A stretch of DNA of 64,000 bases from Bradyrhizobium ottawaense (lineage in GTDB: Bacteria; Pseudomonadota; Alphaproteobacteria; Rhizobiales; Xanthobacteraceae): NCBI RefSeq assembly GCF_002278135.3, contig NZ_CP029425.2, positions 7,106,001-7,170,000 on the forward strand, given 5' to 3'. Shown piece by piece: positions 8,871 to 17,938 of this stretch (positions are counted from its first letter, which is position 1; every line of letters begins with the position of its first letter). Under the pieces are notes generated by a model, which had not been told where the DNA came from, did not search any database, and saw nothing but the letters and a program-made list of their open reading frames with translations. The position numbers and the translations under genes are program-made.

Positions 8871-9890
8871 TGTTTAGTCCCGGCATTTGCTGGAGCGGAT
8901 TAAGTTTGAATCGTTCTGGCTGGGAAGTCCAGCATTTGCAGATGTATTCGTAGGGCGTGAGGCCCTTCAGGGTCTTCAGCCGGCGAGCGAAGTTGTAGGC
9001 GCGGACGAAGTCGGCGAGGTGGCTGCGCAACTCGTCATGCGTGTCGTAGTGGAAGCGCTTGACTGTGGCCTCCTTGATGGTGCGGTTCATCCGCTCGACC
9101 TGGCCGTTGGTCCAGGGATGCTTAGGCTTGGTCAGGCAACGATCGATATCATTGCGGGCGCAGGCCACCTCGAAGGCATGAGCCCAAAATGGTTGCTTTC
9201 GTTCGATCATGGCTTTGATATCGGCCACAGTCCAACTCCCACCGCTTGGGTCGGTGAGTGGGTGCCGTTGTCCGTCAGAACGGTGTGGATCTTGTAAGGG
9301 ACTGCCTTGATCAAGTTCCGCAAGAAGTCGGCTGTGACACTCGTGGCTTTTCGTGCAACTCGGTGAAGGCGCACTTCGAGGTTCGATCGATTGCGACGAA
9401 GAGATAAAGCCCTCCCATCGCGGTGCGAACCTCGGCGATGTCGATGTGGAAGTATCCGAGATAGCTTTTGAACTTGCGCCTTACGCCCTTGCCATCCTCC
9501 ACGTCGGAAGCCGTGAGATGCCATGGCGCTGAAGACAGCGATAAAGCGATGAGCGTGTCAGATGCGGGATTGTCGCCTGGAGAGCATAAAGGCAGTCATA
9601 GTCATCCAGCGGCAGCAGCGCATGCTTGCAAAAGGCGACGATGATGGCCTCCTTCTCAAGCGACAAACTGGTGGATTTTGGCTCTCTCGGGCCGGTCGGA
9701 AGATCGGCCACCGAACCGCGCTTCTTCCATTTTGCGACGGTCTTCGGATTGATCCATAACGCTTGGACAGCGCCCCCAGGCTCTCTTGACTATTTTGTAT
9801 TGTTCGACGGATTGCCTCCGTCGTTGTGGCGCAGCCGTGAAGAACCTGCTCCGTTTGGATACTGTCAACGAAAACCTCGTCCCGCGTAGC
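8871..9890 (-). pseudogene. IS481-family transposase remnant, several frameshifts
   Basis: Reading the minus strand in changing frames gives an IS481-type transposase in order: VLHGCATTTEAIRR, an HTH region, ADLPTGPREPKSTSLS, LYALQATIPHLTRSSLYRC, GYFHIDIAEVRTA (first catalytic Asp), HTVLTDNGTH (second Asp), NGQVERMNRTIKEATVKRF (Glu) and the C-terminal LNPLQQMPGLNT. At least three frame changes and a short internal loss leave no intact product. A second, shorter copy of the same family lies at 52.47-52.86 kb. The element sits directly upstream of the RiPP cluster promoter. Confidence 0.85.
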
Positions 9891-9898
9891 GGGCCGAT

Positions 9899-9914
9899 TG
9901 TCAGTTCGGCAACA
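9899..9914 (+). promoter_or_regulatory. candidate NifA upstream activator site TGT-N10-ACA
   Basis: TGT (9899-9901), ten bases, ACA (9912-9914) matches the NifA consensus exactly. Its centre is about 95 bp upstream of the start predicted from the -24/-12 element at 9977-9990, within the usual range for NifA. It lies in or beside the end of the IS481-type remnant, so a chance match cannot be excluded. Confidence 0.5.
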
Positions 9915-9976
9915 AAGTGTCACCAAGTGGACGATACGCAGGGTCAGAAAAACGAAAAATCAGCAATCTTCAATTC

Positions 9977-9990
9977 GGCACGCCTCTTGC
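9977..9990 (+). promoter_or_regulatory. sigma-54 (RpoN) -24/-12 promoter
   Basis: GGCACGCCTCTTGC has the invariant GG and GC elements in exact -24/-12 spacing (GGCAC-N5-TTGC). It lies about 85 bp upstream of the Nif11-type precursor gene and points towards it. Together with the upstream TGT-N10-ACA it suggests NifA/RpoN control, meaning expression in micro-oxic nitrogen-fixing bacteroids. Confidence 0.65.
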
Positions 9991-10073
9991 CCTGTTAACG
10001 GCGTCGGCACCAATCGCTTGTGAGCCCGAGATGGATGATTTGGCGACTTTGAGCAAAGGCACGGAGACTGGCT

Positions 10074-10439
10074 GTGTCGCGAACTGACGTAGAGCGATTC
10101 GTCAACGATCTGGGGAACGACGGTGGTCTGCTTGAACGCGTAAAACCAATTGCTACCGGCCTTGCATCGATTGTCGCGATCGGAAAGAGCCTCGGCTACA
10201 GCTTCACACCTGATGAAGCTAAAAGTTGCATTCGAGCTCGACAGAAGTTGACGACTAAACCGCTCGCCGGTGGCACTTTTAATTCGAGTGATACGATCTC
10301 GACCGGCGCTGTTCAGGCCCTTGCAGAGGTGGCCACGAGCGGCGCGCAAGCCGCGGAAGCGGCCTCTGACCACGCCACAGCAGTTGAGCCCGTTGCAGTT
10401 GTTGTGGTTGTTATTGTAGCGGTCGTGGCCGAGGTCTGA
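10074..10439 (+). CDS. Nif11-like leader RiPP precursor with valine-rich core
   Basis: This is a 121-residue small protein. Residues 4-55 fit the Nif11 leader fold seen in RiPP precursors: [18 protein letters not shown], then [18 protein letters not shown]. The remainder is Ala/Ser/Thr-rich and ends in a hydrophobic tail, [18 protein letters not shown], which resembles polytheonamide-type cores that are epimerised and C-methylated. I chose the GTG start because GGAG (10063-10066) sits 7 bases upstream; the in-frame ATG further up is followed by a stop. Two radical-SAM modifying genes of matching type follow on the same strand. A sigma-54 promoter precedes it. The core boundary and the product are inferred. 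Confidence 0.75.
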   Translation: MSRTDVERFVNDLGNDGGLLERVKPIATGLASIVAIGKSLGYSFTPDEAKSCIRARQKLTTKPLAGGTFNSSDTISTGAVQALAEVATSGAQAAEAASDHATAVEPVAVVVVVIVAVVAEV

Positions 10440-10477
10440 CATGCCTTCGCTCTGACCGCATCGGGTGGTTGCTCGAG

Positions 10478-10508
10478 GAGGCGATGAAGTGCGATGAAGT
10501 GCGATGAA
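10478..10508 (+). repeat. short tandem repeat GCGATGAAGT
   Basis: About three tandem copies of a 10-base unit, the last diverging, lie in the gap between the precursor and the first radical-SAM gene. No function is evident. Confidence 0.6.
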
Positions 10509-10529
10509 AACATGAAGTAAGCTTCGTCA

Positions 10530-12062
10530 ATGACACACGCTGCCGCCGAGCACTACCGACAGATTTTTGACCGGCGTACCCCGGAGCAACTGCGCACGCT
10601 ATCGCATCTCAAACGCTTCATGGAGCGGTTAGTCGGTGACGAGGAGTTCCGCAGGGCGCTTGCGGAGGCAATCGCCACCCCTCGAGCGGTAACAGAGCGG
10701 TACGGCATCAATGTGGATCCAATGGAGGTGCTGCCGCTCTGGCGCGGTGGCTACCAACAATACCGCTTCAAGCCGGAGTCTGCGCCGTGGCCGCTGGCTG
10801 TGATGTGGGATGAGTATCTCCGCGAGATGATGCGTCATCGCGACCTCTTGCGCGACGAAGGCGAGATGTCGACGATCAATCCTCGCTTTCATGCTTGGCG
10901 CGAGCGGCAAATCCGGCGCTGCAATGACCAATTGGGCGTGTCGGCGGCGTCGCTCACGCACCCCATAATCGCTTTCGAGCTAAGCGAAGGCTGCAGCGTC
11001 GGTTGTTGGTTCTGTGGCCTCTCGGCCGATCGCTTTACAGGCTATTACGACATAGCAAAGAGCATGCAGCGCTTTGGCGGGGCGTGGTTGGTGTCGCGAG
11101 CGAAATGTTTGGTTCTGCAGTCCGCACGGGCTTCTGCTACTGGGCCACAGATCCTATGGACAACCCACACTACGATCGCTTTCTGTTCGACTACTATCAG
11201 ATTACGGGCGCGTTACCGCAAACAACAACCGCAGCCCCACTCAAGGATCCGGCACTCACCAGGCACGTGCTCGGGCTCTTCAATCTATATCGCACGACGA
11301 CGAATCGTTTCTCCGTGCTGAGCAGGGCCCATCTTAATCAGATTCACACGGCCTTTTCGCCTGAGGAGTTGCTAGGAGTCGAACTCATCCTGCAGGGCAA
11401 GGAGGCGCAGACAGCAAAGGCCATGGTCGGGCGCGCGCGCGAGCGGAAGGAGAAGCGCAGGGGCGCTAACAAGGACGGTGCAATCGCCTTTCTGGAACGC
11501 AATCACACGACGATCGCCTGCGTTTCCGGCTTCCTCGTAAATATGCGGCAGGGGCGTTTACGACTGGTGACGCCGGTGCCGGGTAGCGATCGCTGGCCTC
11601 TCGGGTACCCGCATTCTGGGTGAACGCTTCTTCAGCACGCCTGACGGTTTCCGGGGCGGGCTGCAGAGCATGATCGAACAGTATATGCTCGAGAGCCCAG
11701 CCCATGACCTGCCGATCCGCTTCCGCAGGGACCTGCAATATAAGGCAGGGAACCGGTGCTTTCATCTTCGCTCACGCAACATGGAACACCGCGTGCTCGA
11801 CGACATCGCCCCGATTTCCGTTGGCCCTTTGATCGCGGACGGCAACTGCACAATGTCGGAGCTGGTTATTCGGGTCGCAGCTGACGGAACAACCCTCCTT
11901 GGGGTCGCCGACTTGCTCGATCAGTTGTACATGACCGGGCTGATCGAAGAAGACCTCGACGACTGCTTCATCTGGCAGACCGGTGACTGGACGACGAGGC
12001 GCATCGAAGGAGTCAAACACGCGTCCTCCCATACGGGTGCAGATTGTGCCGATTCGCATTGA
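10530..12062 (+). pseudogene. radical-SAM RiPP maturation epimerase (PoyD-like), two frameshifts
   Basis: The first frame starts at 10530 with IFDRRTPEQLRTLSHLKRF, typical of the RiPP amino-acid epimerase family. It reaches the 4Fe-4S motif CSVGCWFC (Cys155, 159, 162). Near 11055 the frame breaks; the protein continues as KEHAALWRGVVGVASEMFG in the frame that runs to 11623. A second break near 11605 (WPLGY, then ILGERFF) moves it to the frame ending at 12062. Spliced together the parts give one protein of about 510 residues. Known PoyD-type enzymes convert L- to D-residues in the precursor. The position after a Nif11-type precursor supports this role. As sequenced it is inactive. Confidence 0.75.
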
Positions 12063-12762
12063 GGCACTACTTAGCCTCAAGCGACAGCAGCATCCCACCA
12101 TCCAGCAGTGCTGAGCGCGATGACATGCCGCTCCGCATCCACGGTCCCTGGCTTCGTGGCGTGCACAACCGGCGTGACAAAAGAAGACCAGCGGGGTTCC
12201 GCGCTTGCGGCTTCGAGCCAAGCCCTCATTTCGGGCATCAGCGGTGCACGACTGGGACGCACGCGGTTAAGTCGAGAATGGCTTGCCCCGCCCAGTGGTC
12301 AATCAAATGGTTCTGCCAGACGACGGTGCCGCTGGTTCCGGAGAGGTCGTGGCTTTTCGTGGCGCGCCACTGCAACTTGCACTGGCGGTGATCCCTGCTA
12401 GCGGACGACGACGCGCCTGAAACTTTGATAGGTCCATGTGAATGACGACGTCAGTCCGTTCATCAATGATGAAAAACAGCGAGTCTCACTCGAGGGTGGC
12501 GCCGCTAAATACCAGAGCGGAGCCGCGTGCAGGCAATTATTCCCCGTTCGGCTCCAGCACTCTCTGCTTGCTCATGCCGTCCAGTCGCCGGGCAACGAAC
12601 GTGACGCGGAAATCGTGGCTCGAAGCGGGCTGCCCACTAGCCGAATTAGCGACTTCACGTTCACGGCTCCGGTCAGGAGTCGCGCAGAATTCACTTTGCC
12701 GTCCGGCGCATGAGACTATGGCATGGCGAACGCACCTGTGCGCACATCATGAATAACGTGGA
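12063..12762. other. 700-base gap between the two radical-SAM genes
   Basis: Only short open frames are present, on both strands, and none is recognised. A minus-strand stretch around 12077-12262 (PLMPEMRAWLEAASAEPRW) reads like part of a real protein, but I cannot place it. It may be an old insertion that separated the two RiPP genes. Confidence 0.35.
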
Positions 12763-13488
12763 ATGATTATGAGTATCGCTGTGCCAATCGTCCTAGTCAA
12801 CATGCCTGTGTCGGCAGTCGAAAGGCCGTCACTGGCGCTTGGTCTGCTGAAATCAGCGCTGACCCAGGCTGGACTGCAATCCACCATAGCATATGCCAAC
12901 ATCTGGTTTCTAGAATACATAGGCATCGCCGACTATGGACCTCTTGAGAATTGCCCGCCAGAGGAGGCACTGGTTGATTGGCTGTTCGCGGGCATTGCTT
13001 TTCCCGGCTTCGAACCCGAACAAAACGCCTTCCTCGACCTCTATTTCGAGCGCAACCCGATACACGCAGGCAAAGGTATGGCCGAGCGTCGCGCGAATTT
13101 CCTTAGGCTGCGCTCGCTCATCGGCGGGTTTATCGACTGGACGGCTGACAAGATATTGGCGAAGCGGCCGGCTATGGTCGGGTGCAGCTCGACCTTCACC
13201 CAGCATGTCCCCTCGCTCGCGTTGCTGCGCCGGCTGAGCGAGCGCTCACTTGATCTTGTCACCCTCATGGGTGGAGCGAACTGCGAGTCGGTAATGGGGC
13301 GCAGCACTCACGCGCGTTTCCCATGGGTCGACTATGTCGTGTCGGGCGAGGCCGACGCACTGATCGGCCCGCTGTGTTGGGACATCCTAAATCGCGGCAG
13401 AGACATCCCGCCTGCTGACCTGCCATTTGGCGTTTTCGGCCCGACGCATCGCGAGGCCGGCTATCCCGCGGCGTCGACGCGCGACTTA
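12763..13488 (+). pseudogene. B12-dependent radical-SAM RiPP maturase, 5' part
   Basis: This is the N-terminal part of a RiPP maturation radical-SAM protein of the cobalamin-binding type. VLVNMPVSAVERPSLALGLL opens a B12-binding fold that runs to VGCSSTFTQHVPSLAL and LMGGANCE, and WVDYVVSGEADALIGPL follows. The frame is interrupted after Leu (TTA, 13486-13488) by an IS5 element inserted in the TA. It resumes exactly at GTG 15776 after the nested IS701. Members of this family C-methylate unactivated carbons in RiPP cores; that activity is inferred from the family and from the valine-rich precursor upstream. Confidence 0.8.
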
Positions 13489-14322
13489 GGGTCTGTACCT
13501 AAATAGCGCCACGTGATTCTCTTGCCTACGTGTTGATTCGGGGGCGAGAGAATGCGCGCTGGTTTGTTTTGGCTGAACGACAGGCAATGGGCGCGTATCG
13601 AACCGCATCTGCCGAGGGGACTGACGGGGCCGGATCGGGACGACGACCGACGCATCGTCAGCGGCATCATTCACATGCTGCAATCGGGTGCACGATGGCG
13701 TGATTGTCCACGTGAATACGGCCCTTACACGACGATCTACAATCGCTTCAATCGCTGGGCCAAGCGAGGACGATGGTGCGCAATCTTCGAAGCGCTGGCC
13801 AAGCCTGGCGAAGACGGCGTCGTACTGTCGCTCGACTCGACCTCGATTAAAGCTCACCGGTGTGCCTCCGGCGGAAAAGGGGGGAGCACAATCAAGCAAT
13901 CGGCCGCTCGCTCGGAGGCCGCACGACAAAAATCCATGCGCTGAGCGATCCGCTCTGCCGGCCGGTCGTCCTGCATCTGACTCCAGGCCAGGATGCCGAT
14001 ATCGCTGCGGCTCCCGATGTCCTGGCGCTCGCGCCACCCATGAGCGTGCTCCTCGCCGACAAAGGGTATGATGGCGACAAGCTTCGCGGCGCAATCATTC
14101 GTCGTGGCGCCAAGCCCGTAATCCCCAATAAATCTAACCGTGTCGTCATCCATCGCTTCAACAAACGCGCCTACAAAGGACGAAATGTCATCGAACGCTG
14201 CTTTTGCAGGCTCAAGGACTTCCGGCGCATCGCCACGCGATATGACAAGCTCGCCCGTAATTTTTTGGCCGCTGTTCATCTCGCCGCTCTCGTCGCATAT
14301 TGGCTCAATTGAGTCTGGACCC
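13489..14322 (+). mobile_element. IS5 family (IS427-type) element, copy 1, 834 bp
   Basis: The element is bounded by GGGTCTGTACC and GGACCC with a TA target duplication (13487-13488 and 14323-14324). Nearly identical 834-bp copies lie at 33157-33990 (inverted) and 50833-51666. It carries two overlapping transposase frames. This copy is inserted inside the B12-type radical-SAM maturase gene. Confidence 0.93.
13552..14312 (+). CDS. IS5-family transposase, orfA + orfB (probable -1 frameshift)
   Basis: orfA (13552-13944, 130 residues, with RIEPHLPRGLTGPDRDDDRR and VLSLDSTSIKAH) overlaps orfB (13860-14312, 150 residues, with LADKGYDGDKLRG and the YKGRNVIERCFCRLKDFRR motif). The two parts make a complete DDE transposase when joined by a -1 shift. 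The A4G6 tract at about 13876-13885 is the likely slip site. Compared with the other copies this one has Cys instead of Gly in ERCF(C/G)RLKDF and Leu instead of Arg in GRS(L/R)GG. Function is probably retained. Confidence 0.88.
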
Positions 14323-14325
14323 TAG

Positions 14326-15772
14326 CACTACTTTGGCAGATTGTTGATTTTGCCGCGTTTTATAGGATTCCCGAATCAATTTTTCAATGATTCATGGGTG
14401 GTCGGCTCTTGGAGGGCTGACCATGCCGGGATGGGAAGACGAACTCGAACGCTGGCTGATGCCGTTCTTGGACCGGCTGGGTCATAAGACCCGGCAGCGG
14501 ATGTGTCCTCTGTATGTTGCGGGATTGATCGGTCCTGGCGATCGCAAGAGCGTTCAGCCGATGGCGGAACGCCTTGTCACGAGCAACTACGACCAGTTGC
14601 ACCATTTCATTGCCGACGGTGTCTGGGACGCGACGCCGCTGGAGACAGAGCTGCTCAACCAGGCGGACCGACTCGTCGGCGGCAGGGATGCGGTGCTGGT
14701 TATTGATGACACCTCACTGCCGAAGAAGGGTGAGCGATCGGTCGGTGTTGCGGCGCAATACGCATCGGCTCTCGGTAAAACTGCAAATTGCCAAACGCTG
14801 GTGTCTTTAACGCTTGCGCGCGGCGAAGTGCCAGTGATGGTCGCGTTACGTCTCTTTCTGCCTGACAGCTGGACAAGCGACATGCCCCGTTTGAAGCGCG
14901 CTCGCGTGCCAATCGAACACCGAACGCCACGGTCCAAGCCGGAGATCGCTTTGGCCGAGATTGACCGCGCGATGGCAGCCAACATGCGCTTTGGATGTGT
15001 GCTGGCGGATGCAGGATACGGCCTCAGCGCACCGTTTCGACAAGGGCTAACAGAGCGCGGGCTGGCCTGGGCGGTCGGTATCCCTCGGCACCAGAAAGTG
15101 TATCCCGTCGATGTGAAGCTCATTTGGCCGATCACCAAAGTCCGTGGCAAACCACGAAAGCACCACGTGCCCGATATCTTATCGATTGCGGCAGAACAAA
15201 TGCTGGCCAGCGCCAAATGGAAAACCGTGAGTTGGCGTAGCGGGACGAAAGGTCGGCTCAAAGCCCGATTTGCTGCCCTCCGTGTCCGCACCGCCGACGG
15301 CCCTCCGCAGCGGATATGGGATAAAGGTCAGCAGCATCTCCCAGGCGACGAAGTCTGGCTCATTGGCGAGCAACGTGCCTCCGGGGAGAGCAAATACTAT
15401 CTCGCCAATCTTCCGGCGACGACGGATCTGCGCACGCTGGCCGCCACCATCAAGGCACGGTGGATTTGTGAGCAGGCGCATCAACAGTTGAAGGAGGAGC
15501 TTGGACTTGATCACTTCGAAGGGCGATCATGGCAAGGTCTTCATCGCCACGCCCTTATGACAATGATTGCCTACGCCTTCCTGCAACATCGTCGCCTCGC
15601 ATACGCGGGGCGGAAAAAAAAGAATCAACGGGCCTCCGCCTCAACCAACCATGCCCGCCGTACGCCATGCCATCGTCGATCTCATCCTTCGGCCGCCGCC
15701 TCAGCAATGCCCATATTGCCGAAAGCAAATCCTTGAAAAACAGCGGCCAAAACACATTCTGCCAAAGTAGTG
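14326..15772 (+). mobile_element. IS701-family element nested at the IS5 right end
   Basis: Perfect terminal repeats CACTACTTTGGCAGA (14326-14340) and its complement (15758-15772) bound the 1447-bp element. A 4-base CTAG target duplication flanks it (14322-14325 and 15773-15776). That CTAG is itself made of the last IS5 base, the IS5 TA duplication and the next gene base, so this element inserted after the IS5. Confidence 0.93.
14387..15736 (+). CDS. IS701-family transposase
   Basis: This is a 449-residue transposase. Visible motifs include VLVIDDTSLPKKG (first Asp), FGCVLADAGYG (second Asp), and WICEQAHQQLKEELGLDHFEG near the C-terminus with the catalytic Glu. It lies inside intact 15-bp inverted repeats, and no frameshift is seen. 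A start at the ATG of MPGWEDELERW (14423) is also possible and closer to the usual family N-terminus. Confidence 0.92.
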   Translation: MIHGWSALGGLTMPGWEDELERWLMPFLDRLGHKTRQRMCPLYVAGLIGPGDRKSVQPMAERLVTSNYDQLHHFIADGVWDATPLETELLNQADRLVGGRDAVLVIDDTSLPKKGERSVGVAAQYASALGKTANCQTLVSLTLARGEVPVMVALRLFLPDSWTSDMPRLKRARVPIEHRTPRSKPEIALAEIDRAMAANMRFGCVLADAGYGLSAPFRQGLTERGLAWAVGIPRHQKVYPVDVKLIWPITKVRGKPRKHHVPDILSIAAEQMLASAKWKTVSWRSGTKGRLKARFAALRVRTADGPPQRIWDKGQQHLPGDEVWLIGEQRASGESKYYLANLPATTDLRTLAATIKARWICEQAHQQLKEELGLDHFEGRSWQGLHRHALMTMIAYAFLQHRRLAYAGRKKKNQRASASTNHARRTPCHRRSHPSAAASAMPILPKANP

Positions 15773-15775
15773 CTA

Positions 15776-17015
15776 GTGCCCCGCGCCGTGATCGAGAACA
15801 TGCGTGACCTGCCGCTGCCGGATTTCTCGGACTATTTTGCGGAGGTTGAGGCGTCGCTCTACGCCGACCGCATCCATGCTGGGCTGCCGATGGAGTTCTC
15901 TCGCGGCTGCTGGTGGGGCGAGCGCAGTCATTGCCTGTTTTGCGGGCTGAACGGCGGATCGATGACCTACCGCCAGAAGCCCGCGGGGCAGGCCGCAGCG
16001 GAGATGATTGAGATGTCGGCGCGCTACGGCTCGTCGCGCATCGAAGCTGTAGACAATATTATGGCCATTGACTACCTTGAAAAGGCGCTCCCTCACCTCA
16101 CCGCGCTACCCGAGAAGCTCGCGATCTTCTTTGAGGTCAAAGCCAACCTGAAGCGCCACGAAGTGGAAAAGCTGGCTGCCGCCGGCGTCCGCTGGATTCA
16201 ACCGGGTATTGAGAGCCTGGATACTCGTGTTTTGAAGCTGATGCGCAAAGGAACGACCTCAGCGCACAATGTTCAGCTGTTGAAGTGGTGCCGTCAGTAC
16301 GGCGTGCGGGTCAGTTGGAGTTTATTGTGGGGCTTTCCCGGCGAGTGTGATGCATGGTATGCGGAAATGGCCTCTTGGTTGCCGTTGCTGCATCATCTGC
16401 AGCCGGGACCTGCGGTACGCTTGCGATACCAGCGCTACAGCCCCTATCATTACACAGCTGAGAAACATGGACTGAAGCTGCTCCCGGCCGCCCCCTATCG
16501 CTACGTGTATCCGCTGTCGGAGCGCGATCTCTCGGAACAGGTATACTACTTCGAAGACAGCGAAGACCACGATGTCGGCGGCCATTTCAAACCGCCCGGG
16601 GCTAAATGCCGTCGCCAAGGGCATCGATGCCTGGCTGAAAGCCTGGAGGGGGCCGACTTTCTCTATGCTGTCGATGCAGGACAACGGCGACGAAATCATA
16701 GTCGAGGACACGCGAGCCATAGCAATCGAGCGCGAACACCGCGTCAGAGGCCTCGAGCGAGAAATTCTTCTGGCCGCGGACGAAGGCTCGCCTGAAACTC
16801 GCCTGTGCGATCGGCCGGGCGCGGCGAATGTAATGCAGGGCGAGATTGATGAGGCGATAGCTAACATGATCGCCCGCAAACTGATCGTACGGCTTGACGC
16901 GCGGCTGGTTGGGCTCGCGTTATGGCATCCATATACGCCAATCCTTCCCCTGACTGCGTTCCCTGGTGGCTATCTCGACCGACGCTCCACGCCAGTGGCC
17001 CTCCCGCGCGAATAA
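15776..17015 (+). pseudogene. B12-dependent radical-SAM RiPP maturase, 3' part (one frameshift)
   Basis: This continues the gene broken at 13488. VPRAVIENMRDLPLPDFSD leads to the radical-SAM cluster motif CWWGERSHCLFCGLN, a CX7CX2C spacing typical of this RiPP maturase family, and then to a TIM-barrel region (WIQPGIESLDTRVLKLMRKG, WSLLWGFPGE). Near 16598 the frame changes: HFKPPGAK in one frame, GLNAVAKGIDAWLKAW in the next. Removing one G from the GGGG at 16598-16601 repairs it. The second frame ends at 17015 with a C-terminal domain. Thus the gene has both IS insertions and a 1-base frameshift. Confidence 0.8.
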
Positions 17016-17800
17016 GGAAAACTGCGGTGTGCACTTCGCAGGGCCACACCCCTCGCCTGTCTCCTTTGCTTGGCGCTCGCGCCAGCCTTGTCATTTTTTT
17101 CGCCCGCGTCGTTGAGCACAATCAACGGCGTCGAGCCCAAAGCTCCAACATATATGGTTTGAGATATTTGGCCGAAGCGGCGGCGATAATCGCGCCAACC
17201 CTAGTGGAGCCGATGAAGTTTATGCGGCGTTCGTTCCGCATTAGATAGCTTAAATATGCGCTACGACTGCATCGCTCGATTTTCGTAGACTACTTCATCG
17301 GGCGAAAAGGAGAAACCGCATCGAACTTCAACTGTTTGACACAGGTTGCAGCTGCCAAAGCGTCGTGTAGTTTATCGGTTCGATCATCGGCTGTAATCGA
17401 TCCAACTGCTTCGCCGCGTCCAGATCGACACATAGACTTACATTCGTGAGCGACGATGTCGTCACGACTGCACCATCATAAAATGCAGGCAACCCGCGCA
17501 TCGTTTCGATGCCGGGGCGAATCCCCTTATCGTCCTCGATCATCATTTGCCGCATTTCCAAATTTATCCGGCGGACATCGAAGAATAGAGCCCCTCACGA
17601 TTCACTGCATCTCCCTTAAGCTGTAAAACGATATGATGAACCGGTCCACGATTGCTATGCCGACGCGTAGGGTCAGGGCCTCGCTCGGCCGCGAAGCTTC
17701 TCGTCGGGCTGGTCAACGCTGGATTTGGAGTGCCTGTCAGGTTCCATGGCTCGATTGTTCTGATCCTCACCAGTTGTCCGTGAACAAGCCTCCAAGCACT
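17016..17800. other. gap without recognised gene
   Basis: No family is recognised. A 77-codon minus-strand frame (17328-17561, MEMRQMMIEDDKGIRPG...) has a plausible start but no known relative to me. The remainder leads into the IS5-type remnant. Confidence 0.3.
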
Positions 17801-17938
17801 TGATTGAGAGTCTGTTTTCCGGTTGCGGCGGCATTTGAGATTGCAGGGGATTGGGGCTTCACAGCAAAAACCTGCAATTTCGATTTTGGATTTCCCTGCC
17901 GCTGCGAACCGTGATTCTGTGCTGCATCGGAGGGACCG

